From CAJQQY01 sp045104975 (GTDB taxonomy: Bacteria; Bacteroidota; Bacteroidia; Chitinophagales; Saprospiraceae), in the NCBI GenBank assembly GCA_045104975.1, contig JBGCCY010000129.1:27640-91639 (forward strand): 64,000 bases of DNA, written 5' to 3'. The stretch's first letter is position 1. Each line of letters begins with the position of its first letter. Shown here piece by piece: positions 16,281-24,681 of this stretch. The translations under genes and the position numbers were made by a program. The notes beneath the pieces were generated by a model. That model saw only the letters and a program-made list of their open reading frames with translations, did no database searches and was not told the origin of the DNA.

Positions 16281-17441
16281 AGGTATTTTTTTCCAAATTC
16301 TACTCCCCGAAAAAACACCATGTTTTCCTTTTACTTTTAAGGTATTCGGATTTTGTAAAACTAAACTTCCTGATAATTTTCGTTTTTCTTTTGGTTGGAA
16401 GATTGTTCCGCAGCAAAATTCCTTTTCGTTTTTCTTTTTGAAATTTCTTAAAACGAGAATTTTTCTACCATTAATTTTTTTATTGTCTTCTGGTTGATCT
16501 GCAGAAAGAATTTGCCCAAAGAATTGACCATCTTGTTCATAAATCAAAACGACTCCACCACCGTCACTATCTTTCCATTTTCCTTCAATAGAACTTTGAC
16601 TAAATGCTGTAAATGAAAACGTTGCCAAAATAATTATTAATGGTAAACTAATTTTCTTCGCAAAAGAAGTCGCTTCTACTTTGCTAAATCTTCGCTCTTG
16701 GATCACATCATAATTTTTGACATAATCAGGATTTTCTGTCCCCATTAATCTATCCCAAAATCGAAAATACAAACCGTAGTTTCCTTTCACCTTTTCATGA
16801 TGAAGGTTGTGATGAGTAGAGGTGTTCATTATTTCAAAAAGAAAAGAATGCCTAAACCATCGTGGTGCAATTTCATATCCTAAATGTCCATACACATTGA
16901 TAGCAAAAGAGGAAAGGGTAAACAAAATCAATGACAATGGATGCATTGGAAGTAGAACTAAAATAATCGGCGCAACCATCGCTTCCAATACCCCTTCCGT
17001 AAAATGAAAAGAGTATGAAGTCCAAGGTGATGGATTGATAGATTTATGATGTAACAAATGAATCATTTTATAAAATTTTGGTTGATGAACCGTTCTGTGC
17101 ATCCAATAAAAATAAGTGTCATGAATGACCAATCCTAAAACAACACTCGTTGGAATCCACCATAAAGAGTAGTCAGATAAGTTTGTATAAAACTGAGTAT
17201 ACTCTTGAAGTGGCGTTCTTAAAATTAAGATTCCGACTCCTGCCAAAATGAATGTTGTTTGCATGGAATGGAGGATCTCTCTGATAAAATCTTTTCGCTT
17301 AGCGAAGCGAGATTGGATTTTATTTTTTGAGAATTTTTCAGGAAATAATAAGTAAAAAATTACAAATGGAATTCCTGCCAAAAGAAAGTATCGTAAGATA
17401 TTGGCTACGATCGGAAGAAAATATTGCATATTGTTTTCCAT
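16275..17441 (-). CDS. Sterol desaturase/fatty acid hydroxylase fused to DUF2147
   Basis: A 388-residue fusion. Residues 1-250 are a fatty acid hydroxylase superfamily membrane enzyme, with the iron-binding histidine clusters HDTYFYWMHRTVH (His107, 115, 119), HLLHH (128-132) and THHNLHH (210-215). These enzymes use a di-iron site and O2 to hydroxylate or desaturate lipids. Residues 265-281 (PLIIILATFSFTAFSQ) look like a former signal peptide, and 283-386 form a DUF2147 domain (EGKWKDSDGGGVVLIYE...GSRIWKKIPK). DUF2147 normally occurs as a separate secreted protein, so this looks like two genes joined in frame, with the signal now a membrane helix. The lipid substrate is unknown. Confidence 0.85.
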   Translation of the reverse strand: MENNMQYFLPIVANILRYFLLAGIPFVIFYLLFPEKFSKNKIQSRFAKRKDFIREILHSMQTTFILAGVGILILRTPLQEYTQFYTNLSDYSLWWIPTSVVLGLVIHDTYFYWMHRTVHQPKFYKMIHLLHHKSINPSPWTSYSFHFTEGVLEAMVAPIILVLLPMHPLSLILFTLSSFAINVYGHLGYEIAPRWFRHSFLFEIMNTSTHHNLHHEKVKGNYGLYFRFWDRLMGTENPDYVKNYDVIQERRFSKVEATSFAKKISLPLIIILATFSFTAFSQSSIEGKWKDSDGGGVVLIYEQDGQFFGQILSADQPEDNKKINGRKILVLRNFKKKNEKEFCCGTIFQPKEKRKLSGSLVLQNPNTLKVKGKHGVFSGSRIWKKIPK

Positions 17442-17525
17442 GATAGTTTTATTTTGAGTGAAGTGATTGATTTTAAATAAAGTAATTAAAGGGAGTTGTC
17501 AAAAGTCAATTTGAGAGAGACTATT

Positions 17526-18242
17526 CTAGTTTAAATTGATTTCATAAGTAATACCGTTGATGGTTAAAGTAGCTGAACCACCACCGTTAAATGTGATGTC
17601 TCCGAGATATGAGAAAGCTGCATCTTGAGTCGAACCTGTGAGTGAGAAAGTTCCGTTTCCAGATTCGATATTATAATTTTGTTTATTGATTTGAAGTGTT
17701 ACTAGGTCAGCAGTAAAGGTGCTGTTGATACTTTTTTGTTCTGAGAAATTCAGTTCTTGATTTCCTGTTTTATTATAGTTTCCCGTCAAATCAATGGAAC
17801 TAATAGAAGGTTGAAGCCCTGAGGCATTTCCAGAGAAATTACCATTATCGTTCGATTCGATTCTATTAGAATTATATATCGATTCAGTTGTCGAGGAGAT
17901 AGAAGCAGTCTGTGGAATATCAAAATTATTGCAGGTCATTTCGTAAGTTAACATCGAAGAATACGAAGTCTGAATGATTACTCCTTGAGTACTATCGGCA
18001 ATGATTTTGGTATAAATACTATCACAAATTTCACCAGAGGTAATTGCAGTAACTAGTTGTTCAGCCATGTCTTCTAAGTTAGTGGTCAAGCCACCTGCCG
18101 TATCTTGAAGAGCTGCTTCAATTATTTCTACAGCTTCTCCTTCAGATAGGTCTAAAAGGTCAGTTTCGACTGAGCAAGAAGTTTGAATTAATAAAAAAGT
18201 TAAAAGAAAATAAGCAGGAAGGAATTTTTTTAATTGAGTCAT
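17526..18242 (-). CDS. Lipoprotein of unknown function
   Basis: A 238-residue protein with a lipoprotein signal: hydrophobic residues 9-20, then TSC with Cys23. The mature part starts acidic (VETDLLDLSEGEAVEIIEAAL), continues with a helical region containing one Cys (EICDSIYTKI), and then a long Ser/Thr/Asn-rich beta region with repeated TG.YNKTG-like turns. It is probably exposed in the periplasm or on the outer membrane. No family is recognised; the helical N-terminal region may pack against the beta part. The Crp-type regulator gene lies 88 bp upstream on the same strand. Confidence 0.7.
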   Translation of the reverse strand: MTQLKKFLPAYFLLTFLLIQTSCSVETDLLDLSEGEAVEIIEAALQDTAGGLTTNLEDMAEQLVTAITSGEICDSIYTKIIADSTQGVIIQTSYSSMLTYEMTCNNFDIPQTASISSTTESIYNSNRIESNDNGNFSGNASGLQPSISSIDLTGNYNKTGNQELNFSEQKSINSTFTADLVTLQINKQNYNIESGNGTFSLTGSTQDAAFSYLGDITFNGGGSATLTINGITYEINLN

Positions 18243-18330
18243 TTTAATTGTTTTTAAATTAATAATAACTCAAAGATATAGGCGGAAGTAGGGAGGTGAG
18301 ATTAACAAAAGATAATTAGTGAAAATTATT

Positions 18331-18921
18331 CTAATTTTTCTTTTGAGCGATTCGACTTCTGATACGACTCAAAGAAACAGGAGTGATTCCTAAAACATTG
18401 GCGATGTATTTATTAGGTACTCGATTAATAATATCAGGATTCGCTTCTACAAATCGAGTATATCGTTCCTCTGGAGAATAGAGTATAAATGATTCGATTT
18501 TATCCTGAGCTCTTTTTAAAATTTTTTGCCAAATGAATTTTCGATTATGAGATAGTTTTGGATTTTTGGAAACTATGTTTTCTAATAAATCATAATCTAT
18601 ATATAAAATTTCAGTTGACTCCAAAGCTTGAGCATAATGCCGAGAAGGTTGATTCATCATAATGATATCGATACTGGCATAGGGTTGATTTTCCCAAAAT
18701 AAACCAACTGTGATTTCTTCTCCTTTGTCATTGATGGAGAAGATTCGAATTAATCCTTTTTTGATAAAATAAATTTCTTTTTTTACTGAGCCTTCCTTGA
18801 GAAGATAATCATTGGGTTCAAATTTTTTGGATTTGGCAGATTTGAATAAAACTTGAGCATCAGAAAGGGAGAGTCCTTTCCCGAACTTGTACATCATTTT
18901 TAATTTTTCAAAATCGACCAT
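18331..18921 (-). CDS. Crp/Fnr-family transcription regulator
   Basis: A 196-residue regulator. Residues about 15-125 form a cyclic-nucleotide-binding-like beta-roll (EPNDYLLKEGSVKKEIYFIKKGLIRIF), and residues about 150-192 form a winged helix (NKYIANVLGITPVSLSRIRSRI). The beta-roll lacks the Arg-Ser pair of a true cAMP site and has no Fnr-type cysteine cluster, as is usual for the many Bacteroidota Crp-like proteins whose ligand is unknown. It lies downstream of thrS, past that gene's terminator, so it is probably transcribed on its own. Confidence 0.88.
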   Translation of the reverse strand: MVDFEKLKMMYKFGKGLSLSDAQVLFKSAKSKKFEPNDYLLKEGSVKKEIYFIKKGLIRIFSINDKGEEITVGLFWENQPYASIDIIMMNQPSRHYAQALESTEILYIDYDLLENIVSKNPKLSHNRKFIWQKILKRAQDKIESFILYSPEERYTRFVEANPDIINRVPNKYIANVLGITPVSLSRIRSRIAQKKN

Positions 18922-18954
18922 GGATAATTAATTTAGTTTTTTCCCAAAATAACA

Positions 18955-18989
18955 AAAAGTCTTACAGAATTATTTTCTGTAAGACTTTT
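18955..18989 (-). terminator. thrS terminator
   Basis: aaaagtcttacagaa (18955-18969) pairs exactly with ttctgtaagactttt (18975-18989); the minus-strand transcript ends in a U-rich tract. It lies 25 bp past the thrS stop. Confidence 0.8.
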
Positions 18990-19013
18990 GTTTTTTGATA
19001 TGGTTTAAACGAA

Positions 19014-20936
19014 CTACAACTGCTCCGTAAAATACTGCACAAAATCATCCATCGACATTTCCCCAACATCTCCTTCTCCTTGTTTCCGTACGCCAACCGT
19101 TCCTGCTTCCTCTTCTTTCTCTCCAACGATTAGCATAAACGGAATCTTCGCAACTTCATTATCTCGGATTTTTTTACCAATTGATTCTGTTCGCGTATCA
19201 ATGATTCCTCGAATATCATGAACCGCCAAAGCATCTTGAACCTTATAAGCGTACTCATTATACTTATCACTCAATGGCAAAATCGCAAATTGCTCAGGCG
19301 CTAACCACAATGGAAATTTACCACCACAATGCTCAATCAAAACTCCCATGAATCTTTCCATACTTCCGAAAGGTGCTCGGTGAATCATTACAGGTCGATG
19401 CTTTTCATTATCTGCACCAACGTATTCTAATTCGAATCGTTCTGGCAAATTATAATCTACTTGAATTGTACCTAATTGCCAACTTCGACCCAAAGCATCT
19501 TTAACCATAAAGTCCAACTTAGGGCCATAAAATGCAGCTTCTCCTAATTCAGTAATTGTTTCCAAACCAACTTCTTGCGTTGCTTCGATAATCGCACGTT
19601 CTGCTTTATCCCAATTTTCATCAGAACCAATATACTTCTCTTTGTTATTTGGATCACGCAATGAAATTTGAGCAGTTACATTTTCGTAACTAAATTTTTT
19701 CAAGACATGCAAAGTCAAATCTAGTACATCTAAAAATTCCGCTTTTAACTGATCAGGTGTACAAAATATATGCGCATCATCTTGCGTAAAACCTCGCACT
19801 CGAGTCAATCCATGCAATTCACCAGTTTGTTCATATCGGTAAACCGTTCCGAATTCTGCAATTCGCAAAGGCAACTCTTTGTAAGACCTTGGACGTACTC
19901 CAAAGACTTCACAATGATGAGGACAGTTCATCGGCTTCAACAAAAATTCTTCACCATCTCTCGGCGTATGAATTGGTTGAAAACTATCTTCTCCATATTT
20001 TTCATAATGACCTGAAGTCACATATAAATCTTTCTTCGCAATATGAGGAGTAATCACCGGTTGGTACCCTCTTTTGATTTGTTCTTTTTTCAAAAAGTCT
20101 TCTAAGCGAGTTCGCAACGCAGTTCCTTTTGGTAACCAAATCGGAAGACCAGCACCTACTTTTTCAGAAAACATAAACAACTCCATTTCTTTACCCAGTT
20201 TTCTGTGGTCGCGTTTTTTCGCTTCCTCGAGCATGTGTAGATATTCTGTGAGTTCTTTATTTTTTGGAAATGAAATTCCATAAATCCGAGTCATTTGATT
20301 TCGAGTATCATCGCCTTGCCAGTAGGCACCTGCGACTTTCATCAATTTGACAGCTTTGATTTTTGAAGTATTCGGCATGTGTGGTCCTCGACACAAATCG
20401 ACAAAACCTCCTTGCGTGTAAAGTGTCAACGCTTCATCTTCTCCTCTTTTTTCAATCAACTCAATTTTATACTCATCGCCTTTGTCTTGGAAAAATTTCA
20501 ACGCTTCTGCTCTCGAAATATCTTGACGAACGAAGTCATTTTTTTGACGCGCCAACTCCAGCATCTTATCTTCGATTTTTTTAAAATCATCAGAAGAGAT
20601 TTTGTTGTCACCTGGGTCTACATCATAGTAAAAACCATTTTCGATAGCAGGACCAGTTCCTAATTTGATACCTGGATAAACTGCTTCTAAAGCTTCCGCC
20701 ATCAGATGCGCAGAGGAGTGCCAAAATGTTTTTTTCCCTTCCTTGTCATTCCATGTCAATAATTGTACGGTTGAATTTTCAGTAATTGGACGCATGGAAT
20801 CCCACACTTCGCCATTCACTTTTGCGGACAAAACATTCCGCGCCAATCCTTCGCTGATGGATTGTGCAACTTGCATGGCAGTAACTGCTGAGTCGTATTC
20901 ACGAACGCTACCATCTGGAAGAGTAATTTTAATCAT
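19014..20936 (-). CDS. thrS: Threonyl-tRNA synthetase
   Basis: A full-length 640-residue ThrRS. It has an N-terminal TGS domain (about 1-60), the editing domain with HSSAHLMAEAL and the later GGFVDLCRGPH, and a class II catalytic core with MNCPHHCEVF (zinc cysteine), TVYRYEQTGELHGLTRVRGFTQDDAH (motif 2) and the motif 3 region HRAPFGSMERFMG. A C-terminal anticodon-binding domain closes the protein. It charges tRNA-Thr with threonine in the cytoplasm and edits mischarged serine. All key residues are present. The upstream region (20937-21318) contains a cruciform-like inverted repeat in the 5' leader. Confidence 0.98.
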   Translation of the reverse strand: MIKITLPDGSVREYDSAVTAMQVAQSISEGLARNVLSAKVNGEVWDSMRPITENSTVQLLTWNDKEGKKTFWHSSAHLMAEALEAVYPGIKLGTGPAIENGFYYDVDPGDNKISSDDFKKIEDKMLELARQKNDFVRQDISRAEALKFFQDKGDEYKIELIEKRGEDEALTLYTQGGFVDLCRGPHMPNTSKIKAVKLMKVAGAYWQGDDTRNQMTRIYGISFPKNKELTEYLHMLEEAKKRDHRKLGKEMELFMFSEKVGAGLPIWLPKGTALRTRLEDFLKKEQIKRGYQPVITPHIAKKDLYVTSGHYEKYGEDSFQPIHTPRDGEEFLLKPMNCPHHCEVFGVRPRSYKELPLRIAEFGTVYRYEQTGELHGLTRVRGFTQDDAHIFCTPDQLKAEFLDVLDLTLHVLKKFSYENVTAQISLRDPNNKEKYIGSDENWDKAERAIIEATQEVGLETITELGEAAFYGPKLDFMVKDALGRSWQLGTIQVDYNLPERFELEYVGADNEKHRPVMIHRAPFGSMERFMGVLIEHCGGKFPLWLAPEQFAILPLSDKYNEYAYKVQDALAVHDIRGIIDTRTESIGKKIRDNEVAKIPFMLIVGEKEEEAGTVGVRKQGEGDVGEMSMDDFVQYFTEQL

Positions 20937-21318
20937 CTGTAATTTTTTTTTCGTAGCAGGACTCTCTGAGTTCAGTATGTTTTAGTAAAATAGATTTCGT
21001 AATCTATTTTTGAATTTTGAAATCTGGACTCAGAGAGTTCAGCTACGTATTAAATATTTGTCTTTGTTTACGATTTCTTTATAGGAAAAGTTCTTTTAAA
21101 GTGCGCAAAAATAAGGGTTTTTACTAATATTCAAAAGAAGTAGGAAAACAGGTTCAATAAAGTTTTATTTTGAACTATTTTTTATAAAAGCTGTTAATTC
21201 ATGTATATACATCTATTTTATAAAATATCCGTAAATCCACTCTCTGAGTCGTAATCTATTTACAAGTTTTTTATGAGAAATGATTCAGAGAATCGGCTTA
21301 CGGAAAAAATAAAAAATT
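20937..21318. other. Intergenic region between thrS and pirin genes
   Basis: A divergent promoter region of 382 bp. It holds the inverted repeat at 20952-21047 and a degenerate related repeat at about 21238-21300 (ctctctgagt... with gattcagagaat). No gene is visible. Promoter boxes could not be chosen with confidence. Confidence 0.5.
20952..21047. repeat. Cruciform-forming inverted repeat upstream of thrS
   Basis: Arms cgtagcaggactctctgagt (from 20952) and a 24-nt complement ending at 21047 match at 21 of 24 positions. Between them is a perfect 8-bp hairpin (aatagatt/aatctatt). A degenerate second copy of the words actctctgagt and gtaatctatt lies near 21239-21263. It may be a palindromic repeat or a leader structure. 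Confidence 0.6.
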
Positions 21319-22083
21319 ATGTCAGTTCAAGTAATTCCAAAAGAAAACCAAGGTTACGGCGCATTCAACGGCGGTGAAATCATTGAAAACAAACCAATCG
21401 GATTCCCGCAAGATGGGGGAGAAGTAAAGCCTTTTTCCAATCTATTTTATTGGGCTTATGCCGAAGCAAAAGTAGAAAGCACTATTGGTCTACATCCTCA
21501 TCAAGGATTTGAAATTATGTCATTTGTCTTGAATGGAAAAATAGAACATTTCGATACTCAATTAAATGACTGGAAATCTTTAAACAAAGGAGATGCTCAA
21601 ATTATCCGAGCAGGCAAAGGAATTAGTCATGCCGAAAAAATGGGCGAAGGTTCGGTCATGTTTCAAATTTGGGTTGATCCGAGTTTGCAAAAAACGATGC
21701 AACAACCTGCGAGCTACGATGATTATCGACATGAAGATTTTCCAGTAAAAACCGAAAATGGAATTTCCATAAAAATTTATTCAGGCGATGGCGCACCACT
21801 CACGATGGATACTCCTGGAATGAATATTTCAGAATGGAGTTTTGAAAAAGGGAGTTTCGAAAAAGCGACAGATTTACAAAAAATCTATTCAATCTATATT
21901 CTGGAAGGAGAGGTAATATTGAATGGTGAAAAAGCAGCACAAGATGCTTTTGTGATTGTTCAAGATACGAACGAAATAAAAATTGAAACAGAAGAAGGAG
22001 GAAGACTTTTTGTTATTGCTTCTGATAAAAAACTAAACTATCCGACGTATGCTGAAATGATGCAGGCGAGAATGAGGAGGTAA
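21319..22083 (+). CDS. Pirin family protein
   Basis: A 254-residue double-cupin protein. The N-terminal cupin holds HPHQGFEIMSFVLNGKIEH and later GISHAEK, which provide the metal-binding His/His/His/Glu set of pirins. The C-terminal cupin-like half (about 150-250) is degenerate and ends in LNYPTYAEMMQARM. Bacterial pirins are iron-binding proteins, some with quercetinase activity, others binding partner enzymes. The physiological role here is unknown. It is convergent with the dodecin gene and shares a perfect palindromic terminator with it. Confidence 0.92.
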   Translation: MSVQVIPKENQGYGAFNGGEIIENKPIGFPQDGGEVKPFSNLFYWAYAEAKVESTIGLHPHQGFEIMSFVLNGKIEHFDTQLNDWKSLNKGDAQIIRAGKGISHAEKMGEGSVMFQIWVDPSLQKTMQQPASYDDYRHEDFPVKTENGISIKIYSGDGAPLTMDTPGMNISEWSFEKGSFEKATDLQKIYSIYILEGEVILNGEKAAQDAFVIVQDTNEIKIETEEGGRLFVIASDKKLNYPTYAEMMQARMRR

Positions 22084-22086
22084 AAG

Positions 22087-22120
22087 AAAAGATGATGAGT
22101 TTTAAAACTCATCATCTTTT
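22087..22120. terminator. Perfect 34-bp palindromic terminator
   Basis: aaaagatgatgagtttt (22087-22103) is followed directly by its exact complement (22104-22120). It lies 4 bp after the pirin stop and 8 bp before the dodecin stop, so it can end both transcripts. Confidence 0.85.
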
Positions 22121-22127
22121 AGTTGAT

Positions 22128-22328
22128 TTATTTCACTTCAAAAGTGATTTTCAAGTTTACTCGATAAGCTGTAACTTTGTTTTTGTCTACAACTACACTT
22201 TGACTTTGAACGTAAGCAGATTTAATGTTTTTTACATTTTTTCCTGCTCTTGCAACGCCTCTAGCGGTTGCGTCTTCCCAACTTTTTTTCGAATCTGATA
22301 AGATTTCGACGACTTTCATAATTGCCAT
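22128..22328 (-). CDS. Dodecin
   Basis: A 66-residue dodecin. The sequence VVEILSDSKKSWEDATARGVARAGKNVKNI followed by two strands (SAYVQSQSVVVD and YRVNLKITFEVK) is the family pattern. Dodecins form hollow dodecamers that bind flavins or CoA in the cytoplasm and buffer free flavin. The tryptophan that stacks on the flavin is present (SWEDA). The start gives the usual MAIMKVVEI opening. It is transcribed alone, convergent with pirin. Confidence 0.93.
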   Translation of the reverse strand: MAIMKVVEILSDSKKSWEDATARGVARAGKNVKNIKSAYVQSQSVVVDKNKVTAYRVNLKITFEVK

Positions 22329-22631
22329 AGTAATGTTATTTTTAAGGTGTTAAAAAATAAATAGTATTTGATAAAATTTGTCTTCATTGTTAAGAATGAC
22401 AAAAGAATCATATAAATAATTTTTGGATGATTCAATTAACAAAGTTTCAATATAAAAAAAAAATACGCCAACGAAATACTTTTCGTTGGCGTATTTTCTA
22501 TTTAACGCAAGTGTATGGAATTTGTTTACTCAGATATAAATAGAGTTATCTAAATTAGAAATTGAAAAGTATTAATTTTTATCTGAACCTATTTTTTAAC
22601 ATATACTTAGCGTTTAAATAAAAGAAGTTGA
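22329..22631. other. Intergenic region upstream of dodecin
   Basis: A 303-bp AT-rich gap between two minus-strand genes. The only clear structure is the terminator at 22461-22496. No further gene or RNA is visible. Confidence 0.5.
22461..22496 (-). terminator. Terminator of the TlpA lipoprotein gene
   Basis: aaatacgccaacgaaa pairs exactly with tttcgttggcgtattt around a tact loop. It lies 135 bp past the stop of the minus-strand TlpA gene and has A/T tracts on both sides. Confidence 0.75.
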
Positions 22632-23285
22632 TTACTTAGCAGCTAATTCTTTTACTTTTTCAAATAATTTCATCTCATCACCTGAGGAATATTTTCTTTT
22701 GTGATAAGCGATCTTTCCATCTTTATCAAAAATAAAAGTCTGTGGTAAACCATTTAATTCACCTGGCATTACTAACCTAAATTCACGATTGGTATCATGA
22801 AATGTTTCCCAAGGCCATTCTTCTTTTTCTACTCTTTTGATGAAGTTATTATAATTCTTTTTGAAGTCCGTTGAGATAGCTACAAGATTAAAGTCAGCTT
22901 CTTCCTTCCAATTAGGATATACTTTTTTGATCGCATTCATTTCCATTCGGCAAGGATAACACGTGGTTAACCAAAAAAGTACCACAGTTGGTTTTCCATT
23001 ACCCATTAAGGTTTTCTCAGAATTCAAAACTTCCTTTTTTGCATTCGTCATGGAAATGTCGAAAGGGAAAGTGCTGTTAATATCCTTTTTTTGACGAGCA
23101 GTACTGACGATCATATTGGATCGTCGTGGAGGAGTTGTATCTCGTTGGATATTATTAGTGGGAGCTAGACCTGCCGAAGCTTCAACAACTTGAGGAGGTT
23201 CTCCACAAGCAATAATATGCGAAGGATTTTTATCCCCACAACTGAATAACAATACAATTACAAAAAAAGAAAATAAATTTTTCAT
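22632..23285 (-). CDS. TlpA-like thioredoxin lipoprotein
   Basis: A 217-residue lipoprotein: hydrophobic signal, then LLFSC with Cys16 as the lipidated residue. The mature protein has a thioredoxin fold of the TlpA/ResA type, with the redox motif CYPC at Cys109-Cys112 (FWLTTCYPCRMEM) and the late cis-proline segment GLPQTFIFDKDGKI. It should reduce or rearrange disulphides in the periplasm or at the membrane. The linker (residues 20-70) is low-complexity and contains an extra Cys27. Two other TlpA/Omp28 CxxC proteins occur further along the window. Confidence 0.87.
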   Translation of the reverse strand: MKNLFSFFVIVLLFSCGDKNPSHIIACGEPPQVVEASAGLAPTNNIQRDTTPPRRSNMIVSTARQKKDINSTFPFDISMTNAKKEVLNSEKTLMGNGKPTVVLFWLTTCYPCRMEMNAIKKVYPNWKEEADFNLVAISTDFKKNYNNFIKRVEKEEWPWETFHDTNREFRLVMPGELNGLPQTFIFDKDGKIAYHKRKYSSGDEMKLFEKVKELAAK

Positions 23286-23365
23286 GTTTTTTATTTTAAA
23301 AATTTATTAAGTATTGCTCACGTCTGTCTCAATACTTATATCTCAAAATCTCAATACCAAGTTAA

Positions 23366-24412
23366 TTATTTTGTGGCTTGAGTAACTCTTTCCAATCCTT
23401 TTTTAGCATTTTCATAATCAGGATTGAATTTTAAGATTCGTTCATAATCCGCTTTTGCTGCTTCAAAATTTTTCTTGTTTTCAAAAGCAACTGCTCGATG
23501 ATAATAAGCTACACCAAATTCAGGGTTTACATTTACTGCAATATTAAAATTTGTAATGGCTTGATCAGCAGAATCTCTTTCCAAATAAATTACACCAAGT
23601 CGATCGAATGCTTCTGCATATTGAGGATCTACTTTTATGATTTTTTTCAAAAGGGAAGAAGCTTTATCTAATTGATCATTATTATGCAAATATGAAGCCT
23701 TGTTGTAAAGGACATCTGGATTTTCAGGGGAAGTCAGGACAGCATTTTCAAAATATTGTTCCGCCAAAATATTTCCATCTTCAGCAAATATTTTTCCCAA
23801 TAAAACCCATCCATCCGTATGATCAGGGTCGAGTTCCACACATCTTTGAAGTGCTTTAATTGAGGCATCTTTATTTCCCATCAAAGTATGATTCAATCCA
23901 ATCATAAAAAATCCTTCGGGATTGTCAGGTTCGATTTTCATGATCCTTGCGATAGACATCATGGAAGCATCGTACATTTTTAGAATTTGCTGGATTTCAG
24001 CTAATTTCAATAAAGAAGGAATCCGTTTAGGGTACAATGCTACGCAACGTTTCATCGTCTGCAATGCCAATCGTGACTTATAATAATCTAAATATATCTC
24101 TGAAAGTAAATGATGATAATCTGCATTGGTGGAGTCAATTTTCATTGCCGCAGCCATATCAACGATGGCATAATCGTATCCTTCATTGTTATAAAATGCT
24201 TCGGCTCGAGCTGCGTATAATTTAGGGTCTTCGGGGGTTTGCGCAATTTGATCAGTTAAGTTGTCTATTGCTGCGACTCCAGTTTTACCTAATTGTTGAG
24301 TAGATGAGTTTTCCTCGGTTATAGTATTTGAGGAAGGTTTCTTATTATCACAGGCACTCAATAATAAAGCGATACTCGCTAAAAATATAAAATTCAATAT
24401 TAGTTTATTCAT
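23366..24412 (-). CDS. TPR-repeat lipoprotein
   Basis: The chosen start (24412) gives a 348-residue protein with a lipoprotein signal, LLLSAC with Cys21. An in-frame ATG further upstream would add 49 residues unlike a signal peptide, so it is rejected. The rest is a tetratricopeptide array of about eight repeats (for example PEFGVAYYHRAVAFENKKNFEAAKADYERIL). TPR lipoproteins act as scaffolds in envelope complexes. The upstream region shared with the sigma factor gene contains an inverted repeat. The partner is unknown. Confidence 0.85.
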   Translation of the reverse strand: MNKLILNFIFLASIALLLSACDNKKPSSNTITEENSSTQQLGKTGVAAIDNLTDQIAQTPEDPKLYAARAEAFYNNEGYDYAIVDMAAAMKIDSTNADYHHLLSEIYLDYYKSRLALQTMKRCVALYPKRIPSLLKLAEIQQILKMYDASMMSIARIMKIEPDNPEGFFMIGLNHTLMGNKDASIKALQRCVELDPDHTDGWVLLGKIFAEDGNILAEQYFENAVLTSPENPDVLYNKASYLHNNDQLDKASSLLKKIIKVDPQYAEAFDRLGVIYLERDSADQAITNFNIAVNVNPEFGVAYYHRAVAFENKKNFEAAKADYERILKFNPDYENAKKGLERVTQATK

Positions 24413-24499
24413 GTTGCAAAAATAACCTTTTTTATAAAAACGTTCACGATTCCGTTTTATTGAATTTTGGGAAAAGTCAGGTTTGTGACGGTTATATTG

Positions 24500-24585
24500 T
24501 TTGATTGTTCTACTATTTTGGCTGTTTGAATGTTTTGACACTAAGAGTAGAACAGTCAAAAGAGTTAAATAGTAGAACAGTCAAA
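24500..24585. repeat. Inverted and direct repeats between the TPR and sigma-factor genes
   Basis: tttgattgttctactattt (24500-24518) pairs with aaatagtagaacagtcaaa (24567-24585) with one mismatch, and agtagaacagtcaaa is repeated directly at about 24546-24560. The region is the divergent promoter area of both genes, so an operator or a palindromic repeat are both possible. Confidence 0.65.
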
Positions 24586-24681
24586 TAGTTCCAACATTAA
24601 AATCATCAAAAAAAAAATCCAAAAATTCCAACTATTCATTTTTCGCTTCGTCTTTTAATCATAACTTCAAGTGAAATAACC

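Noticed and set aside
18331..18921. Oxygen-sensing Fnr
   Set aside because: The protein lacks the cysteine cluster of Fnr and the Arg-Ser of Crp; it can only be called a Crp/Fnr-family regulator.
20937..21318. T-box riboswitch before thrS
   Set aside because: The T-box sequence and specifier arrangement are absent, and this class is not expected in Bacteroidota. The structure present is a simple inverted repeat.
22092..22298. Plus-strand open frame opposite dodecin
   Set aside because: It is the complement of the clear dodecin gene and begins inside the palindromic terminator.
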